The notes under the pieces: generated by a model
Seen by the model: only the letters and a program-made list of their open reading frames with translations
The model's database searches: none
What the model was told of the DNA's origin: nothing
Translations under genes and position numbers: made by a program
Shown: in pieces, positions 48,890 to 59,143 of the stretch
Position numbering within the stretch: the stretch's first letter is position 1
Layout: each line of letters opens with the position of its first letter
NCBI GenBank assembly: GCA_002914805.1
Contig: JXTB01000001.1
Location: forward strand, 3,032,679-3,096,678
DNA from: Parasponia andersonii
Taxonomy: Eukaryota > Streptophyta > Magnoliopsida > Rosales > Cannabaceae
Direction: 5' to 3'
Length of the DNA: 64,000 bases

Positions 48890-49464
48890 TCGTTGTAACC
48901 GTCTGTATAAACAATAAGAACATTGCAATTTTCCTAAATCTATTCTCTTTTTCTTTATTGATCGCGTATGGGGTAAAGTTGACCTTTGTTGTAACCATCT
49001 GGAATCGGTCGTACATGATTTTGAGTTATTAGTAAGTCCTCCTCGAGCTATGATCGACAAGATTAGTTCCGGAGATAGGGATGTTAGCTCTGGCCAATCC
49101 GGTTCTAAGGAGATATAACTTCTGTTATAACTTGTCTTGGCAGAGTTCGACCCGCGCTTGTGGCTGGACTTCTCCGACCCCAAATGGGACCACGCTCGGA
49201 ATTAGCTCTAGGGGCTGGTTAACCACTATCTAGATCTGTCGCTACAGAGAAAAAGGCCCGGGCTCGGCTCTCATCAGGAGCAGACTGGGCGTTACCACTC
49301 TGACGTGTCTCTGCGAGTCTGCCCAAGACCCGCTTCTCGCAGATAGAACTTTTGGGTGTGCGTCCCCGTCGATCAATCCCTTTGTATTTTTGGAAATAAT
49401 AAACAGGGCCCAATTTTAACTTCTGTCTTAGTGCCTGGTGTGTGCATAATAAAATATTTTTTGG
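48890..49464. other. Noncoding spacer inside the Tat-type element
   Basis: No coding sequence or repeat recognised between the antisense ORF and the tandem arrays. Confidence 0.5.
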
Positions 49465-49640
49465 AGAGGGTCTGCTTCCAACTGGTAGACCCTGACCCCT
49501 TTAACCTTTCCTTTGCATGCGGCTAAAACTTCGTCTGGATGGGGTCTGCTTCCAACGGGTAGACCCTAACCTCTCCAACCTTTGCTTTGCGTGCTGCTAA
49601 AATGTTGTCTAGGAGGGTCCGCTTCCAACGGGTAGACCCT
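49465..49640. repeat. Tandem array A: ~74-bp unit, about 2.5 copies
   Basis: GGTCTGCTTCCAAC(T/G)GGTAGACCCT recurs at about 49469, 49542 and 49616 with conserved spacers (CCTTTGCTTTGC). Confidence 0.85.
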
Positions 49641-50382
49641 GACCCGTGCTTTCCTTTTGGGGCAGGTCGCAAACTTTCGCTTCGCGACTCTTCCTTCTTC
49701 GTACATTTTCTCGGGCTATCGGCAAGGATTTTATTGCACGATGTGATCCCCATAGTACGATCGTTTTTGAGGTTTGCTGGCAAGTTTTCGGTTGTGAGCT
49801 CTTTCCTCTTCGTACATTTTCTCGGGTCGTCAATAAGCGACATGATCCCCATAGTACGATCATTTTCGAGGTCTGCTGGCAAGTTTTATCAACACGTCGA
49901 GAAAGGAGTTCGTACGTTTTCTCGGGTCGTCGAAAAGTGACGTGATCCCCATAGTATGATTGTTTTCGAGGTCTGCTGGTAAGTTTTCAGTTGTGTAGCT
50001 CTTTCCTCTTCGTACATTTTCTCGGGTCGTCGACAAGCGACGTGATCCCCATAGTACGATTATTTTTCAATGTCTGCTTGCAAGTTTTTGGTTGCGCAGC
50101 TCTTTCCTCTTCGTACGTTTTCTCGGGTCGTCGACAAGAATTTTATTGCATGATGTAGTTCCCATAGTACGATCGTTTTCGAGGTCTGCTGGCAAGTTTT
50201 CGGTTGCGCAGCTCTTTCCTCTTCGTAGATTTTCTCGGGTCGTCGACAAGCAACGTGATCCTTATAGTACGATCATTTTTCGAGGTCTGCTAGCAAGTTT
50301 TTGGTTACGCAGCTCTTTCCTCTTCGTACATTTTCTCGGTCGTCGACAAGCGACGTGATCCCCATAGTACGATCCTTGATTG
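49640..50382. repeat. Tandem array B: ~100-112-bp unit, about seven copies
   Basis: Each unit has GTACATTTTCTCGGGTCGTC, GATCCCCATAGTACGATC, then GAGGTCTGCTGGCAAGTTTT. Unit starts at the last motif fall near 49769, 49869, 49968, 50068, 50181 and 50281. Some units carry an extra 12-bp AATTTTATTGCA insert, which explains the length variation. Confidence 0.92.
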
Positions 50383-50712
50383 CGTGAATAGTGCGTGGGG
50401 TCTGCCACTATGGGCAGATCCCTTTTCCATAGCAATCCAAAAGATAAATCCATACGGCAAAAAGGGAACTTGACCTGTTTTGGATTTAAACTCTTCGATA
50501 ATATAGGCATTCACATGGGTCTTACATCATATGCATGTGTCTCACATGTGAATAGTGCATGGGATCTGCCACTGTGGGCAGACCCCTTTTCCATAGCAAT
50601 CCAAAAGTTGAATCCATGCAGCAAAAAGGGAACTTAACCTATTTTGGATTTAAGCTTTTCAATAATATAAGCATTCACGTGGGTCCTACATCACATGCAC
50701 GTGTTCTCACAC
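50383..50712. repeat. Tandem array C: two copies of a 165-bp unit
   Basis: Units start GTGAATAGTGC at 50383 and 50548 and share GGGCAGA(T/C)CCCTTTTCCATA and AAAAAGGGAACTT. Confidence 0.92.
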
Positions 50713-51133
50713 GTGATACTTTTTTAAGTGCTGAGCGTTCCACGTGTTCGGCAAGTCTTTTCTGGTCTTGAGTTCCTTCAGGACATGCGCACCATTATCA
50801 AGTACTTTGATCACCTTATAGGGTCTAATCCAATTAAAGTCCAGCTTTGAGAAAATCCCTGTTCTGACTTTCAAGACCTAATTCCCGACGTTGAATCGTC
50901 GAACACTAACCTTCATTGCGTAGTAGGACCTAGCCTGCTGGTGGTATGAAGCGAGGTCAACCAGGGCTATGTTTCTCGTTTCTTCCAGGAGGTCTGTGTT
51001 GTGACTACTACCGTTCGTTTAACGGGACATTTCTTACCACTTTGGAGCGAAGGTTTGGGAGGCCGACCTCGGTCGGGATCACAGCCTCTAATCTGTAGAC
51101 CATGGTGAATGGCGTTCTTCCAGTCGACCTCGA
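50707..51133 (-). pseudogene. pol: Integrase C-terminal fragment of the Tat-type pol
   Basis: Read on the minus strand from 51133: STGRTPFTMVYRLEAVIPTE and VGLPNLRS, then (after a stop and frame change near 51007) EETRNIALVDLASYHQQARS, YYAMKVSVRRFNVGN, and finally LPNTWNAQHLKKY before a stop at 50707. This is the conserved end of Ty3/gypsy integrase in the Tat/Athila group. The catalytic core and everything upstream are missing; the fragment begins exactly at the edge of the 5' LTR. Confidence 0.88.
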
Positions 51134-51918
51134 TTGGAGCGGTTTCCACCAGCTATCCACGTGTCGCTGAACTGCCGATGTTACACCTTCCAACTGTCTT
51201 CGTATCCTTGCTAACCAAAAATGCTCCCCACTTTGGGAGGGTCGGAGAGGCAGGGTTGGCCACCTGCAAAGACTCTCCGATGCTTAAGTCAGATATTTAT
51301 CCCTGAGATTGAGTAGCAAAGATTCAATTTTTTTTTTTTCTGTATGAGTATGTCTTTTCTCTTGCTTATAAACCTTTTTAAAAATACTTCTTTTTCATAT
51401 GCGTACATGCCTCTTTTTGAGGACGCATGGCTCATATATATATAGTCCTGAAATTGTGAATCTCCTGGTTCTCAATCTCAGGATCGAATACCTTTTTCCT
51501 CAAGACTTTCTTCAGAGGTCACAGGCCGAGATTACCGTGATCCCCCTGCACTGCTGTAGCCTAGTTTCCGCCGTCTCCTATGGCTCGAGTCTGTCAGGGG
51601 CGAGATTTGGACAAATCACCGTTCTGTCAGGACGGCTTGCCCCCTGTACACACCTACTCAAGATCGCATTAAATGCTCTATCTGGGTCTGGAGCTGTGAG
51701 TTACTTTCCATTATACTCTGGTGGAAGACCCTTGGGGCTTCCGACCCCCAGCTGTCGAGATAAGAATCGGACTGGGCCGAGTCTATCCAGGGTCTGGGAT
51801 GGGCTGACCCTAACCTCGTACAGTCACTCTCGACACATGTCGGACAATGGACCCTGTTTGTGACATGTTCTACCACTTAATCGTCCACGTGGTGTATAAT
51901 TTAGGAACGGGTCCCACA
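51134..51918 (-). repeat. 5' LTR (right) of the Tat-type element, truncated by 2 bp at its inner end
   Basis: Matches 44682-45512. The terminal TG of the plus-strand copy (CA in element orientation) is lost at the inner edge, where sequence jumps into integrase. It lacks about 50 bp present in the other LTR. Confidence 0.88.
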
Positions 51919-51923
51919 AATAT

Positions 51924-54660
51924 ATTTATCTACCAAGTATTAAAATATATATACTTGAACATTTAGCTATAAAATTTTAGAAGTAGGCATCTACTTAATC
52001 AAATTTAAAATACTAATCATTCACCTAAATTTCTCATAAAAAAAATTCCCCGAGATGTCTAGCCTAGAGGCCCAAGATGCCATATCATGACCTGACATAA
52101 TCGGAGGGTTTTCATTTCAAAATAGTATTGACTACTTCTATGGCTCTAGTAAAAAGATCAGATCAATCCAGCCACGCTCCAATCCCGAAAGGTTGCATCA
52201 ATGAATAATAGAGTTTTCCCCCAGCATGGACGAGAGCAATGACCACTTTCCCTTCAAGGGTAATTTTAGAATTTTGAAAGGGTTGCACATCTTTTACTTT
52301 GTTTTTTAGAATATGATTGAAAATTTTTGACTAGCATCAATTACGGGGTAATTTTGAAAAATTATGAATTTCTACTAAATTAAAAATTTTAATTTTTTAA
52401 ATAAGTTATAGTTTGTCCGCTTTGAAAAAATAAGGTCAAATTTGATAAAGTTCTCAAATTAAGTATACACTTGTATACATATATATATATATAATAAATA
52501 CGTAAATTTTTACGAGAATTACAACAAAAAAGCCTAATCAAGATAAATGAAAAATAAAACCTAGCCCAAAAACTGTAAAACTGAAAATTAACAGATTCAT
52601 TGGCCCATTAATTGTAAGCCCATATCAATAGCCCAAAAACCAACAAATCTAAAGCATACAGGCATCAAAGTATAGTAGAAACATATAATCAATAAACTCT
52701 CCTACAACAAAAGAAAACCGAAATGAAAAAAAAAATACCAGTAGCTATTTGTGATACATAAAGAAAGATAAATGCCAAAGAAACAATAATATAAGGCAAG
52801 AATCAAATCACACAGAAACAATAATTATACAAAATAAAATTAGAGGATGAAAAAATATCAGACAAAAAAAGAAGAGCATCACACCCACCATAAGATACAA
52901 AACAATTATCTATAGCATAGATAACATCACACAGAAGAAATAATTATAGAAAATAAAATTACAGAATGAAAAAATACTAGACAACAAAAGGAGAATAACA
53001 TACCCACAATAAGATCCAGAGAAGCAAAATACGCAATCCAGAGGAGCAAGAACACAAAAAAATAATAACCCATAGCAAAGATAACATCACATAGAAGAGA
53101 TAATTATAGAAAATAAAATTACAGAATGAAAAAATAGCAGACAAAAAGAGGAGAGCACCGTACGCAACAAAATTTTGATCCAAACAACCAAATCTATATC
53201 AAGAAACCAAAGATTTGAAAATAAAAACTGAAAGAAAAGGACCAAAGGCCAAGAAACAGAAGATGAAAGATGAAAGAAAGGGAAAAAAAAATACCCTCAA
53301 ATTGAAGAAGACCGAGAAGTATCACTAGAGGAATAGGAAAAAAATTCACAGTTTGTAACAGAGTCAATAGAAAAACAAAGAGGAGGATGATCTAAGAAGA
53401 TAATAATCAAATCTCAAAGAAAAAAAGAAAAAAATATCAGGAAAGGGGAAGAAAAGAGCATCAGGTTCATAGAGAGCATCAAGTTCAAAGAGAAGGGAGA
53501 AGACCATTAGAGAAGAATGAGAGAACGAGGAGCATCGGGCAGAGAAACCAAGAGACAAAACTCTATCAAATGCTGAAAAAACTCCCACCAAAATCACTTC
53601 AACCAAGCATCCATTCGAGAGCCTTTCGGTAAAATCACAAACATTAAAAATGAAAATACTCAAAACCCACACCCACAGTGAGACTGCAGAAAGAATTTAA
53701 AGAGCATAAGCATAATTATGAAGTCTCTTAAAAACCATCAAATTTAGAGAAGAAAAAACAACAATGAAAAGATTAAATGCTACATTAATATAGTAAGAAC
53801 TTGTATTTTTTTTTTCTTTAAATGCTACATTAATTACCAAATTTCTGGTGTTGAAAAAAGAATTCGATACTTCTTTAATTTGACGTTTTATATTGATATA
53901 ACCAAATAGAGTCTCCCTTCCATAATAAACGTCAGAAAAAAAAATTATTATTAGACTTAATAAATGAATAGACAATAATTTGATTTGAAGAAGTGTTTTC
54001 AGAAACTATAAAAAAAAAAAAAAAAAAAGAAAAAAAGACAAAAAAAAATTAAATAAAAACCAAATAAACAAAAGCAACAGAGCATGCGACCTTTTGAATG
54101 AGAATTAATGCGTTGATGCCATCGTCATCCATAGTAAGCAATAAAATAACACAATATCACACTTTCAGAGACCCACGCCTTCCACACTTTCCAAACCCAT
54201 GTTTTTAGAATCGGTTTTCATCCAGTTGTCATCCTATTCCACAACCTACTACCCTTGTAGCCTACTCTGTCAAAATTTAAGCATGCTACTGGTACTTCGA
54301 ACACAAAGCTACATGTGTATATATAGAGTTATTTAAATAAGAAATGAAATTCTACATTGACATTTCAAACCATTACAAAAAACTTTATATGGATTTTAGA
54401 AAGACATAAATTCTAAAAACAAAAAAATACTTGTCAATCTAGCAAAAACAAATAAATAAATAAACTGGGCCCAACGTACATGCAAAGGAGTCCACCCCCC
54501 CTGCCTGCAGAAGAACATAGAGAGGAAGCTCCACCAAAAGAAGAACTCAAAGGAGAAATGCATGCAAAGGATGGACCTCAACATTGCACATTTTCACAGA
54601 AAAAGGTTACTTTTTCAAAATTTCGTTAATAATTATGTTGAAATGCTTTAACATCTTTTT
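51924..54660. other. Gene-free AT-rich stretch
   Basis: No gene recognised. It contains a three-copy repeat (52806-53165), a poly-A region near 54008 and a microsatellite near 52480. Purine-rich sequence runs across 52680-53700. Confidence 0.5.
52806..53165. repeat. Three diverged direct copies of a ~90-bp unit
   Basis: ATCACACAGAAGAAATAATTATA...AAAATAAAATTACAGAATGAA recurs at 52806, 52925 and 53085, spaced 119 and 160 bp. Confidence 0.85.
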
Positions 54661-54673
54661 TCTCCAAACGATG

Positions 54674-54679
54674 TGGGCC
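54674..54679 (+). promoter_or_regulatory. Possible site II motif (TGGGCC) of the PORR gene
   Basis: TGGGCC, about 300 bp before the ATG. TGGGCC/T boxes are common in promoters of plant nuclear genes for organelle proteins. A single match can occur by chance. Confidence 0.3.
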
Positions 54680-54825
54680 GTTAGATCCAAGTTAAAAACA
54701 GTTGGATGGTCAAGATGATACAATGAGACAAGTCCCGTTAATTTTGGGGCGGGACATCATCCGCTCCCTTGCCATTAATCTAAGTTTTGTTTTAGTTTTA
54801 TTCTTAATTTATATCACAATAGCCG

Positions 54826-54854
<29 letters not shown>
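54826..54854 (+). repeat. CT microsatellite upstream of the PORR gene
   Basis: About 14 CT units, about 120 bp before the ATG. Such tracts are frequent in plant core promoters and 5' leaders. Confidence 0.95.
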
Positions 54855-54856
<2 letters not shown>

Positions 54857-54932
54857 CTTTTTGATTATGGACACAAAATAATGTTAATAATCTAATCATA
54901 TTCAAATTTGGTTTTAGGCTTAACAAAAATCG

Positions 54933-54965
54933 AATGCAAGGTTACCAGCTGAGTGAAACCATATG
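54933..54965 (+). CDS. Upstream ORF, 10 codons, before the PORR gene
   Basis: ATG at 54933 opens a ten-residue frame (MQGYQLSETI) ending TGA at 54965, five bases before the main ATG. If the transcript starts upstream of it, this uORF could lower translation of the main frame. Transcription start is unknown. Confidence 0.4.
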
Positions 54966-54970
54966 AGACT

Positions 54971-56242
54971 ATGGGAGTATTACAGAGCTTGAGGCCACGC
55001 CATTTCCAACCCAGTTTTTCTTTCGGACCCTTCAATTCATCATCACAAAGAAGATGGAAAAGGCCAGTGGTTTCAGCTCAGACTCGCTTAGAAGACAGAA
55101 CCAGAGACACCCAGTTGGACAAGCTCGCAACCCAACTGAAAAAACTTAACACAATCCTCAAACTCCACGACCTCATGACCAGCCGAAAGCGTGGTCCTTT
55201 CGTGTCTGTACAGATCATGTCTCGGTGGAGGCACCTCGTGGGGATCAACGTCGGGATTGGAGAGTTTCTTCATAAGGCCCCCCATGTGTTCGACGTATTT
55301 ACTCACCCGGTAAGGCGAAACTTGTGCTGTAGATTTACTGATAAGATGCTTGGCTTGTTGAATGAAGAGAACAGTACTGTGAAACAATGGGAAATGGAAG
55401 CGGTTCGCCGCGTGAAAAGGCTGTTGATGATGTCTGTGAATGGTACTCTTCGTGTTCATGCTTTGAGGTTGGTTAGGAGAGAGCTGGGTTTGCCTGAGGA
55501 TTTCAGGGAATCCATTCTTTCGAAGTATTCAAAAGAGTTCAAGTTGGTTGATTTGGAGGTTGTAGAATTGGTTGGTGATGGAGATGAGGAATTGGGTTTG
55601 GCTGAAATTGAGAAATGGAGACAGAAAGAGTATAGAGAGAAGTGGTTGAGTGAGTTTGAGACGAAGTACTCCTTCCCTATTAGTTTCCCGACTGGGTTTA
55701 AGATTCAGGGTGGGTTTAGAGACAAGTTGAAGAATTGGCAAAGGCTTCCTTATGTGAAGCCTTATGAGAGGAGAGAAGAGGTTCGAGTCCGGTCTTGCGG
55801 GGGCATTGAGCGGTTTGAGAAAAGGGTTGTTGGCATTCTTCATGAGTTCTTGAGTTTGACTGTGGAAAAAATGGTTGAGGTTGAAAGACTAGCTCATTTT
55901 CAAAGGGATTTTACCATGGTAGTTAATGTCCGTGAGCTGCTCTTAAAGCACCCTGGGATATTTTACATATCCACCAAAGGGAGTACTCAGAGAGTTTTTC
56001 TTAGAGAGGCGTATTGTAAAGGGAATTTAGTTGAACCGAATCCGATATACGAAGTTAGGGGGAAAATGTTGGACCTTATATTGGTAGGTTATCGGTATAC
56101 TAGAGAACTGGGAGAGTTGGATAGAAGTAAAGTCCATAATGACAATGTAGTTTGTGAAGTAAAGAGTGATGTGAAAGGAGATGGAGATTGGGTTATACCA
56201 ATGTTAGAGAGTTTGAATCATGAAAGTAACAGTGATACATAG
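54971..56242 (+). CDS. PORR-domain protein (plant organelle RNA recognition), single exon
   Basis: Predicted to bind organelle RNA; PORR proteins (PF11955) act mainly in splicing of group II introns in plastids or mitochondria. The first in-frame ATG is 54971 (MGVLQSLRPRHF), giving 423 residues; the frame is open further upstream but has no ATG. The N-terminus is rich in Ser and Arg with few acids for about 45 residues, like a transit peptide. The PORR region starts about residue 75 (KRGPFVSVQIM, HLVGINVGIGEFLHKAPHVF) and continues through LRLVRRELGLPEDFRESIL, FPISFPTGF, VVGILHEFLSLTVEKMVEVE and LLLKHPGIFYISTKGSTQRVFLREAY in shorter blocks. Length and intron-free structure match the family. 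It is the only intact host gene here. Which organelle and which family member cannot be told from sequence alone. Confidence 0.93.
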   Translation: MGVLQSLRPRHFQPSFSFGPFNSSSQRRWKRPVVSAQTRLEDRTRDTQLDKLATQLKKLNTILKLHDLMTSRKRGPFVSVQIMSRWRHLVGINVGIGEFLHKAPHVFDVFTHPVRRNLCCRFTDKMLGLLNEENSTVKQWEMEAVRRVKRLLMMSVNGTLRVHALRLVRRELGLPEDFRESILSKYSKEFKLVDLEVVELVGDGDEELGLAEIEKWRQKEYREKWLSEFETKYSFPISFPTGFKIQGGFRDKLKNWQRLPYVKPYERREEVRVRSCGGIERFEKRVVGILHEFLSLTVEKMVEVERLAHFQRDFTMVVNVRELLLKHPGIFYISTKGSTQRVFLREAYCKGNLVEPNPIYEVRGKMLDLILVGYRYTRELGELDRSKVHNDNVVCEVKSDVKGDGDWVIPMLESLNHESNSDT

Positions 56243-57392
56243 TCTAGGTGAAGTTGTTGCGGACAGTTTTGATGCTTATTATTCAGTTGGAACATTCATG
56301 CAAGTAAAAAATCCATTAAAGGGAAGACAAATTTTGGCTGGAAGTAGTTATTATGTACATCAGAGGAGATGACAAAATGAGAATTTGTAATTACTGGTTG
56401 TGCTACCTTGTTCTGGAGTCGGTATGGTTGCCAGTGATCATGATCTTTCAGCACTGAGGAATTAGTCATGGTGGTTAACGTGCTATTGTCAGAGCTATTA
56501 TAAAACTTACAATTCTTGTGCTCTGGTGAAAAGTTTCGAGCATAAGGTTTTCCTTTTCTTTTTTCTTTTTTTTTTTTTTTTAGCAGAAATCGTCTTTCCA
56601 AAAGTATTTTGAATCTAATGATGTTCGGTTCCTGAAAAGTGTGGTTATATTGTCCAATTAAGGAGAGATATCTTCAGAAACTACAGCCTGAGAAAATATA
56701 GAACGTAAGAAATGTGGTCTCCACCATTGCTGTTGCCACATCTTCTACCACTTTGATACCCTTTCTTCGTCTTGTGCATGTGCATGCGGCATGCCTACCT
56801 AATTCTTAGTCACCTTTGTTTTATCAAGGGCGAAATAATCCTTGTCCAGGGGAGAAGAGGAAACTCATTCTTTCCTTTGAAATTTGTATTCTTTTTTTTT
56901 TTTTTTTGGCTCTTTATATCCTGGAAATTGAACGAATTTTGGTAATGAAGCTCGAGTTTGAACTTAAAGCCAAGCTGAAGCCTGTAATCTTTGAGAAGTA
57001 TGGAACTCTTGGCTATTCATCAGATAAGTGAGAGCAATTGAAACCTTAATCATGTAGGCGTTAACCATTTATTGATCTCAACAACAAGTGCATCAGGTTT
57101 CTTTAAGTTCTATTAACAAATATGTTTTTGTTGGATATTATCTTACTCCAGGGACATCGGTCCTTAGTCTCAGAACTGTTTGAATACATGAAGAACATTG
57201 ATGAGAAGCTAGTTTCTGACATTTTACATGTGGAGTGGCATCTTCAGCTCTGAATGAACACTAAATTAGCAGAAATAAGTAATGGCAAAGAATAATGGCT
57301 CTTAAGCTGAAGCGTGCTTGGAATGGAGCATATTCTTGGCTCCAGTGTCAAGTATAAATTGCTCTTCTATTGCAGTTTTACTGCTTTATATG
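56243..57392. other. Downstream region of the PORR gene, no gene seen
   Basis: Probably holds the 3' untranslated region. T-rich tracts lie at 56560-56581 and 56890-56908. No convincing ORF. Confidence 0.5.
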
Positions 57393-57735
57393 CAGAACAA
57401 GATGGCCAAGGATGACTTTGAGCTTTTGTGCATCTTCCTGTGGTTTATTTAGCATGGTCGAAATCTGCTAGTTCCTGGTGCCAGGGTGAAGAGCCGAGAG
57501 ACATTGCTGGAGGCCGCTTCGCTGTGGTGGCAAGAGTACCTCCATTGGCTCACGAAGACAGGTCCCACAGTCTAGGTGCTGGAGTTACTCGGGTCTGCAA
57601 ATGGTAACCCCGGGGAGATGCCTGCTTGAAGCTCAATGTTGACACTACTGTTATGCCCGGATATCAATTGGGTAAGGATAAGTATCCATGAATGTACAGT
57701 TGTCCCAAAAATCAATGGTATTGGTCCAAGAGCGA
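57393..57735 (+). pseudogene. RNase H-like (RVT_3) protein pseudogene fragment
   Basis: Conceptual reading gives QNKMAKDDFELLCIFLWFI, a stop (a Trp position), HGRNLLVPGARVKS, LLEAASLWWQEYLHW, another stop, then in a shifted frame VTRVCKW and GDACLKLNVDTTVMPGYQLG. The W-x(n)-LKLNVDxAV pattern marks the start of the plant RNase H-like domain common in LINE-derived and stand-alone reverse-transcriptase-like proteins. At least two stops and one frameshift make it non-functional. It is probably a LINE remnant or a copied gene fragment. Confidence 0.65.
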
Positions 57736-58822
57736 CAAAAGCTAAACAGCACGGAGTGCAGTCCTGAATCTATTGAGGTTCTGGGTGAACCTGTTTCTGT
57801 TGTTCTGATCTAAGCTTCGAGTAATATCTGCCATAAGTTTGTCAAAGCACACTGAAAGGTGCTGCTGTTGATCCAATGGCTGCACAACGACAATAAAAAG
57901 AAAGAAATATCAGAACTATTAATCTCTAAAATAGAGCTGAAGAATAATTTGGACAAAATCAAACACAAAGAAAGAGTCCACGGGGATGTGTTACAGTATT
58001 TAAAGTCCTCATCAACAATCAGATCAACCAAACAGAAGAACTAGATATGCAAAAAGACTGTCTAGTCCTCCATTATGCTTCTTTTCTATTTATGCTAACA
58101 GAAGAATTGACCGTCATTCTTGCAACTTGAATTTGATTGCTTAATGAGGAATTATGAAATAGTAATGATTAAGTAATGCTAGTCTGTGTCTGAGACCAGC
58201 TAAGGACATCATTCTGATTAGAGAAAAGCCTCGATACTTGATACGTTTTAAAGTGCATCTATTGGTGCATCTGGAACTGGGTTTTTCCTACGCATATTGT
58301 CTAGACATTACAGAGTTCAATACGTATGATTATGGCATAAAAGCAACGAAAACCTTTTTCCAGAAACAAAGAAATCATTAATGGATGTGTCAGAGTGGTT
58401 AGACTTACATGTGAAGCCAAAATTTGACTCTTTATACAGATGAATGTCTGCAGAAAATCGTGTTCAACTCAGTTAAAACACAGGAAACGAGTATATATAT
58501 ATATAGTTAACAGCTAAAGAAGTTCATGCTTTTTTAGATAGGAACAGAAAATCATGCTCAACACAGTTAAAATACAAGAGTACAATAAATTATTAATGCT
58601 GAGACATGGGTGGAATTGGGTTTATCTTTATCTTCTATTTTCCACCTTTCTTGGAGGTGAGGAACTGACATTTAGGTAAGACAAGCATTTCCAAAAGCAT
58701 TAGTTGCTTCAATAGAGCAAGCAGGAAAGAACATTGCAATAAAAGCCTCATTCTCGGGAAGTTCCCTTAATTCACCACTTTGGGAACATCTTACTATGAA
58801 CAATTTGGCATTAATGATCATA
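57736..58822. other. Gene-free stretch
   Basis: May include further decayed RNase H-like sequence up to about 57880. A small TA run lies near 58493. No other gene recognised. Confidence 0.45.
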
Positions 58823-58827
58823 ACTAG

Positions 58828-59125
58828 TGAAGAAATTAGAGAGAAAACCCTCTTATTTTACTTACATACACAACACAAAATATAATTAGGTTTTATAGAG
58901 ACTTCAAAGAAAGACGACCTCTAAAATACAGACTAAAAATCAGTCCCTAAAAAACATGGATTCCAAGCCTAAAAACAAGAAAAAAAAAATAATAAAACAC
59001 AAACTTTGAAACAAGGAACATAAAACTAGTAGCTGAAAACAAACCTGTCAAAACACCAATAAGACAGAGAAAAAATAAATAAAGAAAATCAGAAAAGTAG
59101 GAATAAGCAATTCTGAAATTCCACA
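58828..59125 (-). repeat. 3' LTR of copia element 2, 298 bp
   Basis: On the minus strand TGTGGAATTTCAG to CTAATTTCTTCA. Aligns with 63664-63923, with a ~38-bp stretch (about 59040-59080) absent from the other LTR. Confidence 0.9.
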
Positions 59126-59143
59126 CTCCCTCCCTACCTATAC
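59126..59143 (-). promoter_or_regulatory. Polypurine tract of copia element 2
   Basis: On the minus strand TAGGTAGGGAGGGAG directly before TGTGGAATTTC. Confidence 0.85.

Larger units (their letters stand above)
44680..51918 (-). mobile_element. Tat-type Ty3/gypsy element with large 5' deletion and antisense ORF
   Basis: 7.2 kb, flanked by a perfect TSD AATAT (44675-44679 and 51919-51923), with LTRs of about 0.8 kb. The polypurine tract beside the left LTR reads on the minus strand, so the right LTR is the 5' one. In element order: 5' LTR, integrase C-terminal fragment, tandem repeats, an intron-containing ORF on the opposite strand, polypurine tract, 3' LTR. Tat-lineage elements are known for long pol-to-LTR spacers with tandem repeats and extra ORFs, some antisense. 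Primer site, gag, protease, reverse transcriptase and most of integrase are deleted. Its GC content is visibly higher than the surroundings. Confidence 0.8.

Noticed and set aside
49523..49945. Several overlapping frames of about 100 codons on both strands
   Set aside because: They arise from tandem array B, whose repeats stay open by chance; the proteins are simply repeats of the array.
49640..50382. CRISPR-like array
   Set aside because: Repeats and spacers are equally conserved, there are no cas genes, and the DNA is plant retroelement.
54953..54970. Extending the PORR protein to a GTG at 54953
   Set aside because: Plant nuclear genes start at ATG; the first in-frame ATG is 54971.
58821..58827. 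A 7-bp TSD TAACTAG for copia element 2
   Set aside because: If the LTR outer end is taken as TG mutated to TA, matching the other LTR's TGTGGAATT, a normal 5-bp TSD ACTAG is left; the extra TA match is coincidental.
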